Made by a program: the position numbers and the translations under genes. From CAYRIY01 sp964424335 (lineage in GTDB: Bacteria; Bacillota; Limnochordia; DTU080; RSA5), in assembly GCA_964424335.1 (NCBI GenBank), contig CAYRIY010000017.1, positions 1-46,301 of the forward strand: 46,301 nucleotides of DNA, given 5' to 3'. The notes under the pieces are model-generated. The model ran no database searches. It saw nothing but the letters and a program-made list of their open reading frames with translations, and was not told the origin of the DNA. Numbering within the stretch: the stretch's first letter is position 1; every line of letters begins with the position of its first letter. Shown one piece after another: positions 24,172 to 32,743 of this stretch.

Positions 24172-25884
24172 ATGCAAAATATGCTCACTTCCAAACTGGT
24201 TACGGTGATCGAGTCCGTCTTGGCGGACATGGGCGCCGGGGAAATTGACGCTGCGAGTCTTATTGAGATTCCCCCGAACAGGGAGCTCGGCGACTACGCG
24301 CTCGTTTGCTTTCAGCTCGCCCGCACGCTCCGCAAGGCCCCAAACGCGATCGCCGAAGAGATCAAGAGGAGAATCGACGCCAAACTCGACCAGGAACCGT
24401 GGATTTCCAAGGTCGAGGTGGTAAACGCCTACGTGAACTTTTTTCTACACGCGGGCCACGCGGGACGCGCAGTCGTACGTGCGATCCTCGAGTCGGCCGA
24501 ACCCATGGAGCGAGTGGGCGAAGGCAAGACGGTCGTCATCGATTACTCATCGCCGAACATCGCCAAGCCATTTCACGTCGGCCACCTGCGGTCGACGATC
24601 ATCGGCCATTCACTCGGACGCATCTTTCAATCGCTCGGCTATCGCGTCGTTCGCCTAAACTACTTGGGCGATTGGGGGACGCAATTTGGCAAATTGATCG
24701 TCGCCTATCGACGTTTCGGAGCCGACATCGATCTCGATCAGGCGACGATTCCCGATCTCTTGCGGATCTACGTCACGTTCCACGAAGAGGCGGAGAAGGA
24801 TCCTAGCCTGGACGATGAAGCGCGGGCGAGCTTTCTTGCACTCGAGCAGGGGCGAGAGGAAGAGGTGGCGCTTTGGCACAGGTTTAGAGAGCTTTCATTG
24901 CGGGAGTTTGAGCGGATCTACAGTCGCCTGGGGATTGAGTTCGACGCCTATCGCGGCGAAAGCGCCTACAACGAAAAGATGGACGAGACGGTGCAAGCCC
25001 TTGATGAGCTAGAGTTGCTCGAGGAGAGCGAAGGCGCATTGGTCGTGCATGTGGGCGACCTCCCGCCGTGTTTGATCAAGAAGAAAGACGGAGCCACACT
25101 GTATGCGACTCGGGATCTCGCGGCAGCGATCGACAGGTTTGAAACATACGCGTTCGATCATCTCTTTTACGTCGTGGGCGCTCCGCAGCAACTCCATTTT
25201 CAGCAGGTGTTCGCGGTCTTGGAGAAGATGGGCTATGAGTGGGTCGGCCGACTCGAACACATTCCGTTCGGGCACATTCGGATCGGCGATGCCCAATTGT
25301 CCACGCGCAAAGGGAACGTCGTCTTCCTCGAGGACCTCTTGGATGATGCGGTAAAGCGGGCCACTGCGATCATCGAAGAGCGAAATCCGGGGCTCGAGGA
25401 TAAGGAAAAGGTTGCGGAGCAAGTGGGGATCGGCGCCGTCATTTTCAACGACCTCTCCCACAACCGGATCAAAGACATCTCCTTTGATTGGGACGCCGCT
25501 TTGAGTTTTGAGGGGGACACGGGTCCATACGTTCAGTACACACATGCGCGAACGGCGAGCCTCCTCAAAAAGAGCAGGTGGAACGAGGCGGACCTCGTCG
25601 ATGCGGTAGGGCCCGAGGACCTGGACGAGCCCGAAACATTTGAACTGGTGAAACGCCTGGCAGAGTTTCCCGAGGTGGTCGTAAGAGCCGCCGAGCAGCG
25701 GGAGCCGTCGGAGATTGCTCGCCACTTGCTTTCACTTTGTCAAGGCTTCAACTCCTTTTACCACGCTCATCGAATCGTCGGGAGCGACCGGGAGAAGGCG
25801 CGCACGGCCCTCGTTCGGGCCGTCCAAAAGAGCGTCGCCTTCGGCCTCTACCTGCTTGGGATCGAGGCTCCGGAGGAGATGTGA
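24172..25884 (+). CDS. argS: Arginyl-tRNA synthetase
   Basis: Class I synthetase charging tRNA-Arg. 570 aa, normal. An N-terminal Add-1 domain (about residues 1-90) is followed by the HIGH motif HVGH in SSPNIAKPFHVGHLRSTIIG (about 126-145). KMSKS is replaced by STRKGNVV near 378, as in most ArgRS enzymes. The DALR anticodon-binding domain ends the protein (SLCQGFNSFYHAHRIVG). AGGAGA lies before ATG 24172. It is controlled by the T-box leader just upstream. Confidence 0.97.
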   Translation: MQNMLTSKLVTVIESVLADMGAGEIDAASLIEIPPNRELGDYALVCFQLARTLRKAPNAIAEEIKRRIDAKLDQEPWISKVEVVNAYVNFFLHAGHAGRAVVRAILESAEPMERVGEGKTVVIDYSSPNIAKPFHVGHLRSTIIGHSLGRIFQSLGYRVVRLNYLGDWGTQFGKLIVAYRRFGADIDLDQATIPDLLRIYVTFHEEAEKDPSLDDEARASFLALEQGREEEVALWHRFRELSLREFERIYSRLGIEFDAYRGESAYNEKMDETVQALDELELLEESEGALVVHVGDLPPCLIKKKDGATLYATRDLAAAIDRFETYAFDHLFYVVGAPQQLHFQQVFAVLEKMGYEWVGRLEHIPFGHIRIGDAQLSTRKGNVVFLEDLLDDAVKRATAIIEERNPGLEDKEKVAEQVGIGAVIFNDLSHNRIKDISFDWDAALSFEGDTGPYVQYTHARTASLLKKSRWNEADLVDAVGPEDLDEPETFELVKRLAEFPEVVVRAAEQREPSEIARHLLSLCQGFNSFYHAHRIVGSDREKARTALVRAVQKSVAFGLYLLGIEAPEEM

Positions 25885-25954
25885 GGTGGCTTTTTCTGGA
25901 GGATGCGACTTTCCAAAGGTAGAATAGGTACGCCAAGGAGCGTGCTTATGGAGC

Positions 25955-26019
25955 CTTGGGACACACTATATCCGCGGCTTTTCTTGATGCGCGATGCCCT
26001 CGATATGGTGTGTCCCAAG
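25955..26019. repeat. 18-bp inverted repeat between argS and the DUF3084-like gene
   Basis: CTTGGGACACACTATATC (25955-25972) and GATATGGTGTGTCCCAAG (26002-26019) are complementary with one T/C difference (a G-U pair in RNA). The 29-nt spacer contains CGCG on both sides, which could extend the pairing. There is no T run on either side, so it is not a normal intrinsic terminator. Confidence 0.85.
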
Positions 26020-26109
26020 TCGCTCGGCGATCCATGAGCATGCGCCAAGGGGTTTGCTCGAGGAATTGGTCTCTTTCGGGCCGACCGACCTCAGGGAGGC
26101 AGCTAGCGC

Positions 26110-27330
26110 ATGCCGTTTGGCATCCTCTTCATCGTGCTCCTGATGCTCGTAGGCGGCGTCGCCGCATACTGGGGCGACCGAGTCGGCATGCTCGTCGGAA
26201 GGCGGCGCCTTTCGGTGTTCGGCCTGCGTCCCAAGCACACGTCTCAAGTGATTGCCATCGGCACGGGCGTGTTGATCGTTCTCTTCACGCTTTCGACGCT
26301 GCTCGTCATCTCAAACAGCGTGCGTCAAGCGCTCTTTGGCATGGATGAGCTACAAAACAAAGTCGTACATCTCTCGGCGGAAGTGACGGCCTATGAGCGA
26401 GAGCGGCTCGATCTCGAGGGGCGAAACGAGCTGTTGCGCGAGCGGGCGGAGCAACTTGAGCTCGAGACCCGCGGGCTCGAGCAGGAGGCCTCTGAATTAA
26501 GGAGTGAGCGGGCGACGCTGCAAAGCGAAGTCGAGACGTTGAGGTCGCAAGTGGCGGCGGCGCAAGCAGAGATCGAGATCGCCAGGAGCCAGCTCGATGA
26601 GCTCCAGGCAAACCTCGACTTCTTCAGGATGATGGGCGAAGAGGTCTTCAACGTTGCACTCGACCTCTACGAGGCCGACTTTGCCGTCCGGGCCGGAACC
26701 GTTCTCGACCGATTTTTGATCGACGTCACGGGAGGGCCCGAGGAGATCTTGGCGCACCTACGCGCCGCGCTCGCACAAACCGAGCAAAACCTCATCGATC
26801 TTGGGCTCGGCGATCCCCGGACGGGCATTGCGCTCAGGCTTGACCGATATGTCCAGTTCGAGGGCGAGACGATCCAGATTTCCGAAGAGCAAGTGCTCGA
26901 GCAGGTCCTCATCGCCCTATTGCAAGGCTCGCCCAGGGGGATCGACACGGTCATCGTTCAAGTCTCAGCGGTAACCAATGCACGGCCTTCGGAGTTTGTC
27001 TACGCCGACTTCACTGCGCTTGTTCCTAACAGGATCGTGTTTTCCGAGGGCGACGTCATCCGGGAGAAGACGTTTGACCCGACCTTGCCGAAGGCAGAGA
27101 TTTTCGATGAGTTCATGAGGTTCGCCCGCGTCGAACTGAGCGACGTTGCACGCTCGGAGTTACTGCCTACGAGCGGGTTTTACGGAGAGATCACGTACGC
27201 CCAGGCTTACGACGCCGTCGATCAAATCGCGCGGCACAATGGCGAAGTGTTGGTGCGGGCTGTGGCCGCTCGGGACATTTGGGTCGACGGCGCGCTCGAT
27301 TTGCGGTTTGAGTTTGACGTCAATGAGTAA
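26110..27330 (+). CDS. DUF3084-like membrane protein with a long coiled coil
   Basis: 406 aa. Two N-terminal transmembrane helices (about residues 4-22 and 48-68) are separated by a short basic loop (GRRRLSVFGLRPKH). A charged heptad region follows, about residues 80-170 (AEQLELETRGLEQEASELRS), then a soluble alpha/beta domain to the end. This layout and sequence style match DUF3084, a family without known function. GGGAGG lies 10 nt before the ATG. It is followed closely by the two nucleotide-metabolism genes, but there is no evidence it shares their role. Confidence 0.8.
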   Translation: MPFGILFIVLLMLVGGVAAYWGDRVGMLVGRRRLSVFGLRPKHTSQVIAIGTGVLIVLFTLSTLLVISNSVRQALFGMDELQNKVVHLSAEVTAYERERLDLEGRNELLRERAEQLELETRGLEQEASELRSERATLQSEVETLRSQVAAAQAEIEIARSQLDELQANLDFFRMMGEEVFNVALDLYEADFAVRAGTVLDRFLIDVTGGPEEILAHLRAALAQTEQNLIDLGLGDPRTGIALRLDRYVQFEGETIQISEEQVLEQVLIALLQGSPRGIDTVIVQVSAVTNARPSEFVYADFTALVPNRIVFSEGDVIREKTFDPTLPKAEIFDEFMRFARVELSDVARSELLPTSGFYGEITYAQAYDAVDQIARHNGEVLVRAVAARDIWVDGALDLRFEFDVNE

Positions 27331-27361
27331 GGACAAAGCGCGCGCAAGAAGGGGGAGCGAG

Positions 27362-27745
27362 ATGCCGAGCGGTTGGAACGAGGAGTCCACTACCTTTGGC
27401 GAGGTAAAGAAGAGGATCCGGGAGTTTCTCGAGGAACGAGAGTGGACGCACGCGCACTCACCGAAAAACCTCGCCATGTCGATCGCAGTCGAATCAGCCG
27501 AACTCATGGAGATCTTTCAGTGGATCGATTCGACGCAAGCTTACGCCTATGCACGTGAAAATCCCGACCGCTTTCTGCACGTTCGCCAAGAGGTGGCCGA
27601 CGTCGTCATCTACTGCTTCAGCATGGCTTCAGCGCTCGGATTTGATCTCGCCGCGGCCATCGATGAGAAAATCGACAACAACGCGAGCAGGTATCCGGCA
27701 ACACAGCGAGGCCACCGCGGCGCCAAAGGAGGCAACGGCGCATGA
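27362..27745 (+). CDS. MazG-like nucleotide pyrophosphohydrolase, dCTP pyrophosphatase type
   Basis: 127 aa from ATG 27362 with AAGGGGGAG about 5 nt upstream; the frame is open further up. The all-alpha NTP-PPase signature is clear: SPKNLAMSIAVESAELMEIF (about residues 33-52, the ExxE metal ligands) and EVADVVIYCFSMA (about 78-90, the ExxD pair). The HSPKNLA...EIFQW wording is typical of the single-domain RS21-C6/dCTPase group, which cleaves dCTP to dCMP and PPi; other dNTPs are possible. The stop overlaps the start of the dCMP deaminase gene (ATGA), so the two enzymes are probably made together. Confidence 0.87.
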   Translation: MPSGWNEESTTFGEVKKRIREFLEEREWTHAHSPKNLAMSIAVESAELMEIFQWIDSTQAYAYARENPDRFLHVRQEVADVVIYCFSMASALGFDLAAAIDEKIDNNASRYPATQRGHRGAKGGNGA

Positions 27746-28227
27746 GCGATCGCAGCGACGGCGCTTCGAGCGGACGTCCTAGTTGGGATCAGTACTTTTT
27801 GCGCATGGCGCGCCTGGCCGCGACACGCGCGACGTGCCCAAGACGGCGCGTCGGCGCGATACTCGTTCGTGACTACCGCGTGCTCGCAACCGGATACAAC
27901 GGATCGATCGCCGGGGCGCCGCATTGCGATGACGCAGGTTGCCTCATCGTGATTCGCGATGGGCGGGAGAGCTGCGAAAGGACGGTTCACGCCGAACTCA
28001 ACGCGATCTTGCAATGCGCCAGCAACGGGGTAGCGAGCGTAGGCTCAACGATGTACTGTACGGATTTTCCTTGCGTCAATTGCGCGAAAGCGATGGTCCA
28101 AGCCGGGGTGCGGCGCGTGGTTTACCTCGCGGACTACCCGGATCAAAACTCATTCGAGATCCTGCAAAGCGGCAGGGTCGAGCTTGAGAAAGCGCGCCTT
28201 GAGGCGCATCAAACGGGGTCGATGTGA
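27742..28227 (+). CDS. dCMP deaminase (ComEB type)
   Basis: Zinc enzyme converting dCMP to dUMP, the substrate of thymidylate synthase. 161 aa. Zinc ligands and catalytic Glu are in HAE (83-85) and PCVNC (Cys 111 and 114). The extra zinc-site residues of the dCMP deaminase family (HCDDAGC near 61-67) are also present. AAGGAGG lies before the ATG. It is translationally coupled to the pyrophosphohydrolase upstream. The last 19 bp overlap the 3' end of the convergent CDF gene. Confidence 0.94.
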   Translation: MSDRSDGASSGRPSWDQYFLRMARLAATRATCPRRRVGAILVRDYRVLATGYNGSIAGAPHCDDAGCLIVIRDGRESCERTVHAELNAILQCASNGVASVGSTMYCTDFPCVNCAKAMVQAGVRRVVYLADYPDQNSFEILQSGRVELEKARLEAHQTGSM

Positions 28228-29051
28228 ATAAAGGCGTCTTGAACGACGTCGAGTGATTCAAGGTCTCGTTTGACGGCCACGCCGATGTCGTGCGCCTTGC
28301 TTAAGGTCGTGTCCCGATCGATTTCGATGTGAAGCTCGACGTGGATGCGGTCTCCGATATAGTGGGCGCGCAAATCGTTGATGCCCACGACGTCGGGAAT
28401 GAGTAGCGCTCGGTCTCGAATGCGTTCGAGAATCTCGCTGGGAGGCGCCTGGCCCATCAGGTACCCGATGTTTTCCAGGCCGATGCGCACCCCGGAGTAG
28501 ACGATCCAGGCGCCGATTCCAAGCGCAGCGGCGTCGTCCCAGGCGCCTCCGTAGACGAAACCGAAAAGCGCGAGAAGCGACGAAAAGACATCGTTGCGCG
28601 AGTCGACGTATGCGGCCCGGAGGGCAGGGCTGTGGGAGCTTCGTGCTCCTCGGTAAAACCATAGGGTCATGCCCGCCTTGAGCACGATGCTAACTGTGAT
28701 CAGCCAAAAAGAGAGGGGGCTTGTGTGGACCAAGCCGGGCTCGAGAAGCCCAAGACCTGCGTCGCGAATGATCGTGGCGCCCAAGACGGAAGCGAATATG
28801 CTGATCAAGAGTCCACCCAATGGTTCAGCCCGGCGGTGGCCGAACGGATGGTTCTCATCGGCTCCTCGGTCGTGAACGCGCATGCTCACGTAAACGGCCG
28901 TATAGGCCATGACGTCGAGGAAAGCATTTAAGGCGTCGGAGAGCACGGCGGTGCTCCCCGAAAGGATTCCCGCCCAAAGCTTTATGGCAAAGAGAAATAG
29001 GCTGACGGCGATCCCGATGCGGCCGATCCGCCTCTTTTTTCTGTTTGTCAC
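28209..29051 (-). CDS. Cation diffusion facilitator (CDF) exporter, manganese-type ligands
   Basis: A metal/proton antiporter, about 280 aa from GTG 29051, which has GAGGTG 8-10 nt upstream. Six hydrophobic segments precede a C-terminal ferredoxin-like cytoplasmic domain (about residues 195-280, with HYIGDRIHVELHIEIDRD). The family loop HPFGHRRAEPLG follows TM2/TM3. Transport-site ligands read N42-x3-D46 in TM2 and D150-x3-D154 in TM5, in place of the DxxxD/HxxxD of zinc CDFs. That combination is associated with Mn2+ export (MntE-like). Specificity remains an inference. Confidence 0.9.
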   Translation of the reverse strand: MTNRKKRRIGRIGIAVSLFLFAIKLWAGILSGSTAVLSDALNAFLDVMAYTAVYVSMRVHDRGADENHPFGHRRAEPLGGLLISIFASVLGATIIRDAGLGLLEPGLVHTSPLSFWLITVSIVLKAGMTLWFYRGARSSHSPALRAAYVDSRNDVFSSLLALFGFVYGGAWDDAAALGIGAWIVYSGVRIGLENIGYLMGQAPPSEILERIRDRALLIPDVVGINDLRAHYIGDRIHVELHIEIDRDTTLSKAHDIGVAVKRDLESLDVVQDAFIHIDPV

Positions 29052-29158
29052 GGCGCATCGCACCTCGATTGTTTCGGGTTCCCCGTTTGCATCAGCAGGG
29101 GTGGGTGTTCGCAAAGTACAGGTCGCGGTCCTCGGGCCGCACGGTCCTCCCAAGTTAT

Positions 29159-29770
29159 ATGGCATCTGAAGAGATACGTCAATTGATACTCGCTCTACCT
29201 ATTTTCCTGCTTGCGATCTCCTTTCACGAGTATGCCCACGCCTGGACCGCAGTCAGGCTCGGAGATCGGACTCCGCTGTACGATGGGCGGCTGACGCTAA
29301 ACTTCATGTCGCACCTCTCGCTTTGGGGCACGATCATGTTCCTCATTGCTCAGATCGGATGGGCCAAACCGGTCCGCGTCACGATGAGAAACCTAAAAGA
29401 TCCTAAGCGCGACATGCTTTGGATCAGCATCGCAGGACCGCTTGCCAACTTCGCGCTCGCCTTGGCCTTTTCGATCCTCCTCAAAGCGTACGTGCCGTTT
29501 GCAAGGGGCGATGCGGTGGGGCAGACCCTCGTTCAGCTTTTGTCGATGGGCGTGTGGTTAAACGTCCTGCTCGGTTTGTTCAACCTGATCCCGATCCCGC
29601 CGCTTGACGGCTCGAAAGTGATCGGCCCCTTCCTCCCGGTCAACCTTCGGCACCGGCTTTACGCGATCGAGCCTTGGGGGTTTATCATCATCTATCTTTT
29701 GTTCGTGTGGGGAGGGCTTGGGCGAATCTTGGCTCAAGCGGCCTTTTGGACCTACCGCTTATTGGTCTAG
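29159..29770 (+). CDS. Site-2 protease family (M50) membrane metalloprotease
   Basis: About 203 aa, the compact YwhC-type S2P. The zinc site HEYAH (HExxH) lies in the first hydrophobic segment (about residues 21-25). The third-ligand motif NLIPIPPLDGSKV occurs near 143-155. Four or five hydrophobic segments; no PDZ domain, unlike RseP. The frame is open upstream to about 29045, but that part overlaps the divergent CDF gene start and does not resemble the family. ATG 29159 lacks a clear ribosome binding site. Substrate unknown. Confidence 0.86.
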   Translation: MASEEIRQLILALPIFLLAISFHEYAHAWTAVRLGDRTPLYDGRLTLNFMSHLSLWGTIMFLIAQIGWAKPVRVTMRNLKDPKRDMLWISIAGPLANFALALAFSILLKAYVPFARGDAVGQTLVQLLSMGVWLNVLLGLFNLIPIPPLDGSKVIGPFLPVNLRHRLYAIEPWGFIIIYLLFVWGGLGRILAQAAFWTYRLLV

Positions 29771-29811
29771 CGGCCCAAAGTGGCGAAACTCGCGCGGGTG
29801 GGCCCACTCGG

Positions 29812-30612
29812 TCAGGTCCGGCTCGTAAGGATCTTGTCGTCTACGATTCGCTCGCCTCGGACACGAGCGAATTCGGCGAGGAGCGATTCGACGGTGTGAC
29901 CGGCTCGCGCCTTTGCTGAGAGGTCAAGGACGCACTCGCCTTCGTGCATCATCAGCGCTCGATCGCCCATGGAGAGCGCATGGTCTAAGTTGTGCGTCAC
30001 CATGAGCGCTGTCAATCCGTGATCGTGGATCACCCGCTCGGTAAGCCGCAGGATCTCACCTGCTGTGCGCGGGTCGAGCGCCGCCGTGTGCTCATCGAGC
30101 AGCAACAAGCGGGGGCGCTGCACGACGGCCATGAGTAGCGCCAAGGCCTGTCGCTGGCCGCCCGAAAGGGAGTTTACCCGGGCGCTTAGTCTGTTTTCAA
30201 GTCCGAGCCCCAGTGTGGCAAGATCGGCGTGCAGTCGCTCTCTCAGGCTTGAATTGATCGCCTTGCGAAGGCGACGCCGCTTGCCGCGCAGTGTTGCCAT
30301 CGCCAAGTTTTCCTCGACGGTCATGCTTCCGGCCGTGCCCATCATTGGATCTTGGAACACTCGCCCAATCCATGCAGCCCGGCGGTGCTCCGTGGTCCAT
30401 GTAATCTCTTTGCCGTCGAGCAGGATCTGACCCTCGTCGGGATATATCGAACCGGCGATGACGTTGAGCAGCGTCGACTTTCCGGCCCCGTTGCTGCCGA
30501 TGACCGCGATGAACTCGCCTTCGGAGATCGAAAGGTCGAGGTTTCTCAAGGCGACGCGCTCGTTTGCTGCGCCTTGATTGAAACTCTTGTGTACGCCGAT
30601 CAGTTGCAGCAT
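29812..30612 (-). CDS. ABC importer ATP-binding protein (TrpZ-like class)
   Basis: 266 aa with Walker A GSNGAGKS (about residues 39-46), Q-loop, signature LSGGQRQALAL (about 149-159), Walker B RLLLLDEHTAALD, and the switch His in VTHNLDHA. AAGGTGA lies 8 nt before the ATG. It is the last gene of a three-gene operon with a permease 7 nt upstream and a binding protein beyond that. Related Bacillota systems (TrpXYZ) are linked to tryptophan uptake; the substrate here is not shown. Confidence 0.9.
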   Translation of the reverse strand: MLQLIGVHKSFNQGAANERVALRNLDLSISEGEFIAVIGSNGAGKSTLLNVIAGSIYPDEGQILLDGKEITWTTEHRRAAWIGRVFQDPMMGTAGSMTVEENLAMATLRGKRRRLRKAINSSLRERLHADLATLGLGLENRLSARVNSLSGGQRQALALLMAVVQRPRLLLLDEHTAALDPRTAGEILRLTERVIHDHGLTALMVTHNLDHALSMGDRALMMHEGECVLDLSAKARAGHTVESLLAEFARVRGERIVDDKILTSRT

Positions 30613-30619
30613 GATGGGA

Positions 30620-31531
30620 TCACCTTGCTCTCATTCGGGCAGCTCGCCTGCGGTTATACCCTTTGATTTGATCTTTTACCGCCGGCGCCGCCAGGGCAGA
30701 AACGACGAGGAGCGCCGTGACGATCTTGAGGTCCGTCGGCGCAAAGCCGCTGCGCAATGCGAGCAGGATCGCCGTTCGATAAGCAATCGAGCCCACGATG
30801 ACGGCGAGCGCGGCAGAGAAGATCCTCTTTGGCCTGACAAGCGCCTCGCCCAAGATCACGGATGCAAGTCCGGAAATGATCATTCCGATGCCCATGCTCG
30901 CGTCGGCGTATCCTTGGGATTGTGCGAGCAGCGCGCCTGAAAGGGCGACGAGCCCGTTTGCGAGCGCTAAGCCGATGAGTTTCATGCCGTCAGTGTTTAC
31001 GCCTAGGCTTCTCACCATCTGCTCATTGTCGCCGGTGGCCCTAAGCGCATGCCCTACTTCGGTTCGCAAAAACCAGTTCAAAAACGTCAGGGCAAGCAGC
31101 AAGGCGATGCCGACTCCGATCAGCCCTGCGTAGTCGAACGGTACGCCGGCGTCTTCAAGCTGTCTAAAGATGGTCGGTTGCCGAAGGAGGGGGATGTTCG
31201 ATCGCCCCATGATTCGCAAGTTGACGGAATAGAGCGCGGACATGGACAAGATCCCTGCGAGGAGTCCGGAGATTCGCAGTTTTGTGTGGAGGAACCCTGT
31301 GATCAGCCCGCCCAAACATCCCCCGAGGAGGGCCGCGAGCGTCGCCTGAATCGGGGAGACGCCCGCTGTGATCAATGATGCCGCCACGGCGGCGCCGAGT
31401 GGGAACGTGCCGTCGACCGTCAGGTCAGGAAGGCTAAGGATCCGAAAGGAGATGTAGATCCCAAGAGCCATGAGCCCGTAGAGCAGCCCTTCTTCGAGCG
31501 AACCGATCCAGACCCAGTACGGCAACCGCAC
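30620..31531 (-). CDS. ABC importer permease (BPD_transp_2 class, TrpY-like)
   Basis: 303 aa with about 8-9 hydrophobic segments. The pattern is that of branched-chain amino acid/monosaccharide-type permeases, with ISFRILSLPDLTVDGTFPLG near residues 27-46, typical of the TrpY/unknown-substrate subgroup. The GTG at 31531 has GGAGG only 3 nt upstream; TTG 31525 in the same frame is better spaced (9 nt), so the start is uncertain by two codons. A 7-nt gap to the ATPase gene. Confidence 0.9.
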   Translation of the reverse strand: MRLPYWVWIGSLEEGLLYGLMALGIYISFRILSLPDLTVDGTFPLGAAVAASLITAGVSPIQATLAALLGGCLGGLITGFLHTKLRISGLLAGILSMSALYSVNLRIMGRSNIPLLRQPTIFRQLEDAGVPFDYAGLIGVGIALLLALTFLNWFLRTEVGHALRATGDNEQMVRSLGVNTDGMKLIGLALANGLVALSGALLAQSQGYADASMGIGMIISGLASVILGEALVRPKRIFSAALAVIVGSIAYRTAILLALRSGFAPTDLKIVTALLVVSALAAPAVKDQIKGYNRRRAARMRAR

Positions 31532-31569
31532 GAGCCTCCCTCGTAAGCCACTTCTTTAGAAGATCTTGA

Positions 31570-32529
31570 TCAATGGATGATCGATGCCTTGTCGATCACG
31601 GAGCTCGGAATCTCGAGTCCGATCTGTCGTGCTACAGTTAGATTGATCGCGAGGTCCCGATCTTCATCCATCGCGATGGGGATCGCGCCCGGATTGACGC
31701 CGTCTCTAAGGATCGAAATGGCAAGTTGCGCTGTAAGACGGCCGAGTTTAAAAAAGTCCGCGCCGTATGCCGCGACGGCGCCGCGTGAGACGGTGTCGAC
31801 ATCGGCCGCTACGACGGGGATGCGAGCGCGCATGGCTACCTGCAACATGCCCTCGAGTCCCGCGACCACCGTGTTGTCGGTCGGAACGAAAATCACATCC
31901 ACCTGACCGACGAGCGATTCGGTCGCCTGCTGGACCTCGACCGACTGGCTCACCGTCCGCTCAACCAATCGGATTCCGGCGTCGGTAGCCCACCTGCGAA
32001 GATCCATCACCTGGGAGACGGCGTTGACCTCACCGGCGTTGTAGACGACTCCCACGCGACTTGCTGACGGGATGACCTCGAATATGAGAGCGGCCTGCTC
32101 AGAGGCTGGTTGGAAATGGCTGCTACCCGTGATATTTCCTCCCGGTTGCTCGAAAGAATCGATCAACCCGGCCGCGATTGGATCTCGCACGGCAGAGAAG
32201 ACGATCGGGATGTTGCGGGCGAGGCTTGCCGCGCTCTGCGCCGCCGGTGTGGTGATCGCTTGGATAAGGTGGACCCGCTCGTTGATGAAGTTGCGCACGA
32301 TCGTGGACAGCAGCGACGGATCGTTTTGGGCGTTGCGATAGATCACCTCGACGTCGCTCATGAACCCGCTGTCTCGCAGCTCCGCCAGGAACCCTTCACG
32401 GCTGTCGTCGAGCGACGGATGCTCCACGAGTTGCACGATTCCGATGCGGTATTTTTGCGCCGACGCCGGCAACCCCACGGCGAAGAATAGGACAAGCGCT
32501 AGTGCGATACGCAAACCTTTGCGAGCCAT
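31570..32529 (-). CDS. ABC transporter substrate-binding protein (ABC_sub_bind/TrpX-like)
   Basis: About 319 aa. The type 1 periplasmic-binding fold reads well from RIGIVQLVEHPSLDDSREGF onward (about residue 28). The signal peptide is ordinary, ending LPASAQ near residue 24 with an ASA|Q cleavage site. No lipobox cysteine is present, although monoderm binding proteins are usually lipoproteins. ATG 32529 has GGGGGTG 6-7 nt upstream; a GTG at 32553 is possible. It is the first gene of the importer operon. No T-box or riboswitch was seen upstream. Confidence 0.88.
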   Translation of the reverse strand: MARKGLRIALALVLFFAVGLPASAQKYRIGIVQLVEHPSLDDSREGFLAELRDSGFMSDVEVIYRNAQNDPSLLSTIVRNFINERVHLIQAITTPAAQSAASLARNIPIVFSAVRDPIAAGLIDSFEQPGGNITGSSHFQPASEQAALIFEVIPSASRVGVVYNAGEVNAVSQVMDLRRWATDAGIRLVERTVSQSVEVQQATESLVGQVDVIFVPTDNTVVAGLEGMLQVAMRARIPVVAADVDTVSRGAVAAYGADFFKLGRLTAQLAISILRDGVNPGAIPIAMDEDRDLAINLTVARQIGLEIPSSVIDKASIIH

Positions 32530-32560
32530 TTGCCGCACCCCCAACGTGAACAATTTTATT

Positions 32561-32582
32561 GGCAGAAAATCGAACTTCTGCC
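32561..32582. repeat. 7-bp inverted repeat upstream of the ABC importer
   Basis: GGCAGAA and TTCTGCC flank 8 nt, located 32-53 nt before the binding-protein start. It is too short and lacks a T run to be a terminator. The remainder of the 32530-32743 gap shows no clear promoter for either divergent gene apart from a lone TATAAT at 32704. Confidence 0.35.
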
Positions 32583-32743
32583 CGTGCGAATGGATGTCCT
32601 GCTACGCCTTGCGCTTAGTAAAGCTTGGAGGATGGGCTTGGACACGCGCATAATCTGGAGGTGATGCGGGGCTTGACGTCGCGGGTGTCCTGCATCTGGA
32701 GCGTATAATGATGGAGAATCGAAAAACCACTGGCGAGGGCGGC

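Noticed and set aside
25300..25330. Missing KMSKS motif in ArgRS
   Set aside because: Most arginyl-tRNA synthetases lack a canonical KMSKS, so this is normal for the family.
25956..26348. Plus-strand open frame across the 18-bp inverted repeat
   Set aside because: It overlaps the DUF3084-like gene in another frame, includes the inverted repeat and has no recognisable protein features.
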